In this document: positions 57,098-64,000 of the stretch, piece by piece
Layout of the letters: each line of letters begins with the position of its first letter
Numbering within the stretch: the first letter of the stretch is position 1
NCBI RefSeq assembly: GCF_000355765.4
Contig: NZ_CP021106.3
Span: 3,195,137-3,259,136 of the forward strand
DNA length: 64,000 nucleotides
Reading direction: 5' to 3'
Source of the DNA: Nitrosospira lacus
GTDB taxonomy: Bacteria; Pseudomonadota; Gammaproteobacteria; Burkholderiales; Nitrosomonadaceae
Notes under the pieces: generated by a model
The model's input: only the letters and a program-made list of their open reading frames with translations
Database searches by the model: none
Told to the model about the DNA's origin: nothing
Position numbers and translations under genes: made by a program

Positions 57098-57680
57098 TTT
57101 CACCGGCTCATCCAGCCCCGGCGAGATAAAGCGAATCCTGGAAACGGCGTTGCTTACTAGTCAGGAGCCGCTGCCCCTGTCGGAACTGAGAAAATTGTTT
57201 GACGAAGAGCTGGGGGCGGAAATTCTGCGCAGGCTGCTGGAAGAATTGCGCGAGGACTGGGGTGAAAAAGGGGTGGAGCTGGTAAAGGTTGCTGGTGGCT
57301 GGCGTTTTCGAGCCAAGCCGGAAATGCAGAAATTCCTTGATCGGCTTGATCCTCAAAAGCCCCCGCGCTATTCACGCGCGGTCCTTGAAACGCTCGCCAT
57401 TATTGCCTATCGCCAACCGGTGACGCGCGGCGACATTGAGGAAATCCGTGGTGTCGCGGTTTCAGGCTCGATACTTAAAGCACTTGAGTCACGTGGCTGG
57501 ATCAGTGCCGTTGGGCATCGAGATGTTCCCGGCAGGCCGGTCTTGTATGCGACGACCATGAGTTTTCTTAATGATCTTAATCTGCGCGCTCTGGAGGAAT
57601 TGCCGCCGTTGGAAGAATTGGGTACGCTACTCGAGCCCGGTGAAAATATGGGAAGCATGGAATTATTACCGTCTCCCTGA
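57063..57680 (+). CDS. scpB: Segregation and condensation protein B
   Basis: 205 aa from the ATG at 57063. Two winged-helix domains: [26 protein letters not shown] and [42 protein letters not shown]-type (here [19 protein letters not shown]). A dimer that binds ScpA. Overlaps the 3' end of scpA, so it is coupled to it. Confidence 0.94.
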   Translation: [205 protein letters not shown]

Positions 57681-57827
57681 CCCGTCGCGGGTGCAGGCTA
57701 TGAAGGGGTAATCCAGTTCATGCGGATCTCGCATAGTGTGCGGGTAGAGTCTGGCGGCAGCATTCCGCTGATCCGGGGAAAGAGTGCGTCGTAGGGATAA
57801 TGGGATAGTGAGGCTATGGAGCAAGCG

Positions 57828-58454
57828 ATGCGAACAATCCTGGTGGCAAACCCCAAGGGGGGATGTGGGAAAACCACGCTGGCAACCAATCTGGCCGCTT
57901 ATCTGGCCGGACAGAATCAGCGGGTTGTCATGTGGGATCTGGATCGTCAAAAATCATCCCTGGACTGGCTCGCATTGCGTCCCTCGGAATTGCCGACCAT
58001 CACCAGCCTGGATGCGGATCGCAACGAGATCCATCCGGATATTCCAGAAAACAACGATTGGCTTGTGCTGGATTCTCCAGCAGGAATGCACGGTAAAAAC
58101 CTTGCCCACGCATTGAAACTTGCACACAAAGTCATGGTGCCGGTCCAGCCTTCGGTATTCGACATGGCCGCCACCCGCGATTTTCTGGATCAGCTGATGG
58201 AAGAAAAATCCGTGCGAAAACACAAAGCATTCATTGGTATCATTGGTATGCGTGTGGATCCCCGTACGCGCGCGGCAGCTACCCTGGAGCAATTCCTGCA
58301 GCAGTATGACCTTCCTGTTCTTACTTATCTACGCGACACGATGGTGTATGTCAACGCCGCTTTCAATGGCAAAAGTATTTTTGATTTGCCGCCCTATCAG
58401 ACTGAACGCGATATCTCGCAGTGGCAACCGATTATTGAATGGGTGAATAGTTAA
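57828..58454 (+). CDS. ParA/MinD-family ATPase
   Basis: 208 aa from the ATG at 57828, which has GGAG six bases before it; the ATG at 57816 is the alternative. Deviant Walker A ANPKGGCGKTTLATN, and VMWDLDRQKSSLDW as the A'/switch strand. Members position plasmids, chromosomes, or large complexes by ATP-dependent gradients. Monocistronic; no ParB-like gene beside it. Confidence 0.87.
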   Translation: MRTILVANPKGGCGKTTLATNLAAYLAGQNQRVVMWDLDRQKSSLDWLALRPSELPTITSLDADRNEIHPDIPENNDWLVLDSPAGMHGKNLAHALKLAHKVMVPVQPSVFDMAATRDFLDQLMEEKSVRKHKAFIGIIGMRVDPRTRAAATLEQFLQQYDLPVLTYLRDTMVYVNAAFNGKSIFDLPPYQTERDISQWQPIIEWVNS

Positions 58455-58552
58455 GAGGCCCGTCTGCGAGTTCCGAAGCTTGCCGGCAATGTGCTCCGCA
58501 AGGTAAGTCCATCGAAAATTTCCTTGTAGGATCTGAGCGTGTTTTGATTGTC

Positions 58553-60643
58553 TCAATGCACATGATCGCCGGGTGGAGGGAGGATTTCCTTTTCGCGGTT
58601 GAGCTGGGCGAGCTGCTGCATGAGCATGCCGGTATTGTCCCATCCCGGGCCATCGGCTTCGGGGATCCAGCGCGCGCGCAGGTAGCCGAAGCGGTCGACC
58701 AGGAATTCCATGTGCCTGGGCAGGGTGCCCTCGCCCAGCAGGTCGGGCTTGTTGAGCGTGCGCCGGAACAGGGTGTAGCTGCGCACGATCTCGGGGGCCC
58801 CCTGGGTGATCACCGGGAAGGGAACCTGGGCGATGATTTGCGCGATTTCCTGCGAATCCGGGTCATCCTCCGGCACCGCCAGCAGCACCGTGCTGGCAGC
58901 CCCAAGCTGGGCATGGAGCGTGCTCAGCTGCTCCAGCCGCTCGCGCGAGGCCGGCCAGGAGAACAGGACCAGCAGCACGTTCTTCTGGTTGCGGAAGTCT
59001 TTGAGGGTGCCGCTTGAGCCGTCGTGCGCGGTATAGGAGAAGTTGGGCGGGCCCAGGGACGGCTGGGGCTGGTCGGGCACGACGCGCGGGCTCATCAGGC
59101 GTGCCTGGTAGCCGCGCGACATGGCGTGCAGGAAGTTGACCACGTCCCAGCGCTCTTCTTCCGAGAGTTTGTCGGCAAATACCGGCATGCCGGTATCGGG
59201 AATGCCGAAGGTCAGCCAGTGGAAGAAGTCGCCCGCGGTATGCTTGGCGGTGTGCGGTTCGGTCAGCATGTCCACCGGGGGCTTGGCAAAGGTCTTGGCC
59301 AGCACGCCGTTGCCCTTGCCCTGGAGGCCATGGCAGGCCACGCAGTTCTCGGCGAACAGGGTGGAGCCGTTGGCAATGGAGATGGTGTCGAACGGCACCG
59401 GGGTCTTGCGATAGGTTTCCGGGTAGGCATCGATGGCCAGCGGCGGCAGGCCCACCGCCAAGGCAAGCACCGCGACCAGCGCCGGGATGCCGATGCGCCG
59501 CTTCCTGTCCCAGTGCCGGGCGCGCCCGTAGGCGATCGCGCCGGCGGCCAGGACCAAGAGGGCGATTCCTGTCCAGGCGCGCAGCATGACGCTCTCTTCT
59601 CCCCAGGTGGCGGCCAGGGAGAAGCGGAATGAGTAGGGCCAGGTCTGGATGATGGCGTGCTTGGCCGGGACGGTGTTGGCCACGATGGTGGCCAGGAGTA
59701 CGATCCCCAGTCCGAGGATGAATTCGACGCTGACCCACTTGCGCAGCCGCTGTCCCGCCGCCAGGGCCTTGTCCGCGTTCTGCGGCGAGATCTGGGAGAG
59801 CAGCGGCAGCCAGGTGGCGCGCGCACGCGCGGCGATGACCAGGACTACGGCCAGCAGGCCGATCTTGGCATTGAGCAGCCAGCCGTACTGGGTGGATACC
59901 ATGGCGGCGTAGGTGGTGTCGACCATGCGGTCGGTGATGATGATGCCGGTGGCGATGACGGCCAGCATGACCGGCAGGGCCATGACCGAGAAGCGCTTGA
60001 GCGCCTGGGCGCCGGCCTGCACCGCTTCTTCGCGCGCCTGGAACAGTTCGTGGATGCGGGTGATGGCACCGGTCTGGATGCCGGGGTGGGGGGCCGCATG
60101 CACGGGAGTGGTGCAGGCGAAGCAGACGACGAGGAAAGCCGGCAGTGCGCCGAACCAGACGCTGGCCAGGATGATGTGCAGGGCGTAGGGCAGGATCGAG
60201 GCCACCGAGAGTTCTTCGGCTGCGGAATGGCTCGCGAGCGAGCCCACCACCAGTGTGAGGGAGGCGACCGTCGCGCACAGGAGGTAGCGCCAGCGCGCCG
60301 CGGGGGCATAGCGGATGTAGAGGGCGATGCCGGCGACCAGGAGGGCCAGGAGCGCGCGCCCCGCCCAGATGTGTCCCATGCGGGTATTTTGCATGAGGGC
60401 GAGCCAGGCCTGCGGCCGCCAGGCGTTTTCGGCCACGCCGGTGGCCTGCGCCGTGGTGGTGATGAGGATGCCCAGCAGGCCCACCAGCAGCAGCAGGCCC
60501 AGCCACGGCAGGGCGCGCTGCAGTCGGGTAACCCAGGGGGAGTGGAACGATCCGGCAATGGCCAGAAAGACGCAACTGCCGACCAGGATCATGTTGGACG
60601 CAAGCTGTAACCAGCGCAGGAGCGTCGCGATGACCTCGATCAT
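58553..60643 (-). CDS. copD: CopD-cytochrome c-redoxin fusion protein of the amo cluster
   Basis: 696 aa. The N-terminal part (1-360) has about eight membrane helices with the CopD copper-resistance domain (ALPAFLVVCFACTTPVH; RFSLAATWGEESVMLRAW). Then a class I cytochrome c with ENCVACHGLQGKGNG (CxxCH) and an axial Met in DTGMPVFAD, and a C-terminal redoxin-like domain (NVLLVLFSWPASRERLEQL) without an obvious CxxC, ending with a HVH tail. CopD is thought to move copper across the inner membrane; the extra domains suggest an electron-transfer link. Its ATG overlaps the copC stop. Confidence 0.88.
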   Translation of the reverse strand: MIEVIATLLRWLQLASNMILVGSCVFLAIAGSFHSPWVTRLQRALPWLGLLLLVGLLGILITTTAQATGVAENAWRPQAWLALMQNTRMGHIWAGRALLALLVAGIALYIRYAPAARWRYLLCATVASLTLVVGSLASHSAAEELSVASILPYALHIILASVWFGALPAFLVVCFACTTPVHAAPHPGIQTGAITRIHELFQAREEAVQAGAQALKRFSVMALPVMLAVIATGIIITDRMVDTTYAAMVSTQYGWLLNAKIGLLAVVLVIAARARATWLPLLSQISPQNADKALAAGQRLRKWVSVEFILGLGIVLLATIVANTVPAKHAIIQTWPYSFRFSLAATWGEESVMLRAWTGIALLVLAAGAIAYGRARHWDRKRRIGIPALVAVLALAVGLPPLAIDAYPETYRKTPVPFDTISIANGSTLFAENCVACHGLQGKGNGVLAKTFAKPPVDMLTEPHTAKHTAGDFFHWLTFGIPDTGMPVFADKLSEEERWDVVNFLHAMSRGYQARLMSPRVVPDQPQPSLGPPNFSYTAHDGSSGTLKDFRNQKNVLLVLFSWPASRERLEQLSTLHAQLGAASTVLLAVPEDDPDSQEIAQIIAQVPFPVITQGAPEIVRSYTLFRRTLNKPDLLGEGTLPRHMEFLVDRFGYLRARWIPEADGPGWDNTGMLMQQLAQLNREKEILPPPGDHVH

Positions 60644-61047
60644 TTCTCTTGCGCTTTGCTCTTTACGGTAAAGTCATAGGACGAGTCAACCACGTGGCCG
60701 TCCACCGATAATACCCGGAACTTTACCGTGTACTTGCCAGCGGCCAGTTCCGGCAGGGGCAGAACGATGGCTCTGGGGTCGTCAGGCGCAATCGTGGGCT
60801 TGGCGTCGGTGACAGGGGTCTTGCCGGCGTTGAGTACGGTCAGCGCCGCGTAATCCTTTTCGATTTCTTCATTGAACCAGAGCCGTACCTGCCCCGGTGT
60901 GACGGTGAGCACCGCGCGGCGCGGCGGTTCCGCCTTGACCAGCATCGCATGCGCCAGGGCGGGCGCGCTGTGCAGGCTCGCCATCGCCATGATCAGCATG
61001 CTGCCCGCCATGATCCGCTTGAGGGCGGAGGCCATCCATGATTCCAT
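60640..61047 (-). CDS. copC: Copper-resistance/copper-binding protein CopC
   Basis: 135 aa from the ATG at 61047, with a strong GAGGAG five bases before it. Signal peptide ending in PALA; the mature protein begins with HAMLVKAEPP (His1, the copper brace ligand) and has SVDGHVVDS near the end with the other His. A periplasmic Cu(II) protein of the CopC family, thought to deliver copper to CopD or to copper enzymes like ammonia monooxygenase. Confidence 0.92.
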   Translation of the reverse strand: MESWMASALKRIMAGSMLIMAMASLHSAPALAHAMLVKAEPPRRAVLTVTPGQVRLWFNEEIEKDYAALTVLNAGKTPVTDAKPTIAPDDPRAIVLPLPELAAGKYTVKFRVLSVDGHVVDSSYDFTVKSKAQEK

Positions 61048-61068
61048 TCTGACTCCTCGTTCAGTCCG

Positions 61069-61087
61069 CCGCCCCAAAGCGGGGCGG
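61069..61087. other. Stem-loop between orf5 and copC
   Basis: 7-bp GC stem CCGCCCC/GGGGCGG with AAAGC loop, just ahead of the copC ribosome site. No T-tract, so perhaps an mRNA-processing or stabilising hairpin. Confidence 0.4.
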
Positions 61088-61157
61088 GGTGTCTATTTGA
61101 CTGTATTGCTTGCGTATGGTTCGGCTTGACCGGCAGCCCTCCGGCCTGGCCGCGGGC

Positions 61158-61733
61158 TCAGGCGGGGGCGGATTTGCGCCGCCCGCGCAGGAGGAAGACC
61201 GCCGCCGCGCCGATGATGGCCGCGATGGCGACGATCAGGTAGGGCGAGGTGCCCTTGGGCTCGCCTACCGAGAAGGGGAAGCGCGAGACATATTCCGATT
61301 TTTCGCCCACGGTCACGAGACCGACGAATTTGCCGGGCTGCATGAAGTCGTATTCAAAGTTGATGGAGCCATTGGGGTAAACCTTGGCCGGTATGTGCAG
61401 GATGGTGATTTCGTCCAGGTTGCCTTCGGCGCCCGCCTGCGCGCCGGTGTCGCGGATGATGCGCACTTCCGTGGGCAGGGGGCGCAGCGCTTCTTCGATG
61501 TAATCGAGCGCGACCACGGTGCGGCCCGTGGCCGGAATGTCTTCGCAGAATTCCTTCTCCTGCGTGGCTTCCGGCTGGTAGCCGGTAAAGTGCATGGTGT
61601 ACGGGCCGATCGTGAGTTTGCAGATGTCGTCCGCGAGGGAGAGGCCGCCGTGCGCCTGTACCTGCGCGGAAAAGGGCAGGCCGATCGTGAGCATTAAACC
61701 TATCAAGGCAGGTTTCAGTGTGTGTAAGGACAT
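61158..61733 (-). CDS. orf5: amo-cluster protein Orf5 (membrane-anchored)
   Basis: 191 aa from the ATG at 61733 (a GTG at 61745 is the alternative). Signal peptide with a cleavage-like AQVQAHGG, a periplasmic domain with two Cys (ADDICKLTIG, EFCEDI), one C-terminal membrane helix (YLIVAIAAIIGAAAVFLL) and a basic tail. It is related to Orf4, as both share Cys spacing and a YQP motif. Found downstream of amoCAB in betaproteobacterial ammonia oxidisers; probably a copper- or membrane-linked accessory factor. Confidence 0.85.
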   Translation of the reverse strand: MSLHTLKPALIGLMLTIGLPFSAQVQAHGGLSLADDICKLTIGPYTMHFTGYQPEATQEKEFCEDIPATGRTVVALDYIEEALRPLPTEVRIIRDTGAQAGAEGNLDEITILHIPAKVYPNGSINFEYDFMQPGKFVGLVTVGEKSEYVSRFPFSVGEPKGTSPYLIVAIAAIIGAAAVFLLRGRRKSAPA

Positions 61734-61797
61734 TATCAAGATCACCTATAAAGGAATGTTGAATCGTGCATTCTTGCCGTGAGTCCGCACCTTGCGC

Positions 61798-62373
61798 CTA
61801 GGAGCGGCGGGAGGCTCGCCAGCGCTGCATGCGCTTGGATTTCATGAGCTTGTAGCCAAACAGGGTCAGTACCAGCAGGGCTATCAGGGGTCCCACCGCG
61901 GTGCGGAATATGTGTGCATAGTTGATCATCTGCACCCGCAGGGGATACTGGTAGCGCAGCGGAGGCTGTCCTTCGGCGGTAATGATGACCGTGTACAGCC
62001 CCTGATCCAGGCTGGCCTCGCCCTTGATCACGCCATCCGGGTGGTAGCTCGGGCGCAGGTAGGTCACGGTTTCATCTTCGGTTTCGTTGGTGCCTTTTAT
62101 TACCCGCAGGCCGATCGGCATGTCGCGCAGCGCCAGGTCCACCAGGTCCACTACCAGGTAGGTGTCCCCGCCCTTGGGAATTTCTGTGCAGTATTGCGCG
62201 CTGGGTTCAAATTGGGGCTGGTAGGCGCTCAGATGCACCATGCTGTCACCAATCCGGCGCACGCAGCTGTCTTCTTCCATCGAGACTTTACCATGCGCCG
62301 CCACCGCGCCGGCGTGAAGCGCCGCAGCCAGGATGAGAACCGCGGCGCACGCCTGTCTCATTTGCCTAACCAC
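61798..62373 (-). CDS. orf4: amo-cluster protein Orf4 (membrane-anchored)
   Basis: 191 aa. GTG start at 62373 with GGAGG at good spacing; the ATG at 62361 lacks this. Signal peptide ending VAAHG, a periplasmic domain with two Cys (EDSCVRRIGDSMVHLSAYQP, QYCTEI), one C-terminal helix (VGPLIALLVLTLFGYKLM) and a basic tail. Paralogue of Orf5. The upstream region carries copy D of the MITE-like element. Confidence 0.87.
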   Translation of the reverse strand: MVRQMRQACAAVLILAAALHAGAVAAHGKVSMEEDSCVRRIGDSMVHLSAYQPQFEPSAQYCTEIPKGGDTYLVVDLVDLALRDMPIGLRVIKGTNETEDETVTYLRPSYHPDGVIKGEASLDQGLYTVIITAEGQPPLRYQYPLRVQMINYAHIFRTAVGPLIALLVLTLFGYKLMKSKRMQRWRASRRS

Positions 62374-62416
62374 GAACGGGTCCTCCCGTCTGGATATTAC
62401 GAGGGTTCACTGTTCA

Positions 62417-62532
62417 ACCTAATCCGGTAGCGAGCGAACTTACTATCAAGCTGAAGCTCAAGTGATGCAATAAGTCTTTGCGAATCATGGTGCTAATATA
62501 AAAAACAAACGGTCAGCGAGCAAATTCAGGTC
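62417..62532 (-). repeat. MITE-like element, copy D (about 116 bp, diverged)
   Basis: Ends ACCTAATCCGGTAGCGAG and, inverted, ACCTGAATTTGCTCGCTGAC. The inner GAATCATGGTGC and AACGGTCA blocks match copy A base for base. Ends are more decayed than in copies A-C. It lies between the amoB terminator and orf4. Confidence 0.6.
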
Positions 62533-62576
62533 CATCTGCGTCCCTTCGATGCGAGGGGATGGGTTGTTGCGGCACA

Positions 62577-62628
62577 TTAAAAAACACCGATCCACCTTTC
62601 CGTCTGGCGACGGGGGCGGACCGGTGTC
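62577..62628 (-). terminator. Rho-independent terminator after amoB
   Basis: Read on the minus strand: ACACCGGTCCGCC pairs with GGTGGATCGGTGT, with TTTTTTAA after the stem. It lies 14 bases past the amoB stop and would separate amoCAB transcription from orf4-orf5-copCD. Confidence 0.8.
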
Positions 62629-62641
62629 ATGCCTGGGTTGC

Positions 62642-64000
<1,359 letters not shown>

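Noticed and set aside
58863-60575. 570-aa open frame on the minus strand within copD
   Set aside because: Shadow frame in GC-rich sequence, with Pro/His/Gly/Arg-rich low-complexity translation; the copD frame has real domains.

Overview
The window reads as a chromosome segment of an ammonia-oxidising betaproteobacterium, most likely Nitrosospira or a close relative. The main evidence is the right edge, where the end of amoA, complete amoB and the downstream order orf4-orf5-copC-copD (58.5-64 kb, minus strand) match the amo cluster layout known from that group. The housekeeping neighbourhoods (prfB-lysS; trpS-scpA-scpB behind a YciO/site-2-protease pair) and the hopanoid gene hpnA agree with a betaproteobacterial host.

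Layout. 0-5 kb: prfB end, lysS, hpnA and a membrane-anchored MutS-like ATPase. 5-13 kb: tolC, pcm, a TPP riboswitch with thiC, uppP, a rhodanese and glnA. 13-17 kb: a Sel1-repeat lipoprotein, a Na+/H+ antiporter-like protein, LapA and a PBP7-type endopeptidase. 17-23 kb: a signalling cluster on the minus strand (PAS histidine kinase, single-domain response regulator, and a receiver-receiver-PAS-GAF-GGDEF-EAL protein). 23.4-25.3 kb: an ExbB-ExbD-TonB-like operon whose TonB-like protein has an unusual C-terminal domain. 25-29 kb: an S9 peptidase, an endonuclease/exonuclease/phosphatase-fold protein and a small lipoprotein.

29.2-47.9 kb is an accessory island ending at a tRNA-Ser(CGA) gene. Next to the tRNA lie a P4-type tyrosine integrase, a free-standing Arm-DNA-binding domain and the decayed C-terminus of another integrase. 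The island also carries AlpA, an HTH protein, a terminase small subunit and short repeats with an exact 43-bp period, a gene set that recalls phage satellites (PICI-like elements). Its cargo is two defence-like modules. One is an AAA+ ATPase overlapping a large subtilase. The other is a tightly coupled helicase-methyltransferase-ATPase operon with a PLD domain on the helicase, resembling the Hma arrangement. The methyltransferase gene contains an in-frame palindromic repeat of the PAKAGIQ-coding type.

48-58.5 kb is core again: mltF, a 1-Cys peroxiredoxin with a terminator, cysG, a PHP phosphatase, yciO, a site-2 protease, trpS, scpA, scpB and a ParA-like ATPase.

A family of short MITE-like elements is scattered through the window. 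They have about 19-bp terminal inverted repeats (consensus ATCCTAAATCCGGCAGTTG). Four copies are clear and one is degraded. The four clear copies lie in the same orientation just upstream of genes: the GGDEF-EAL gene, the response regulator, cysG, and orf4 of the amo cluster.
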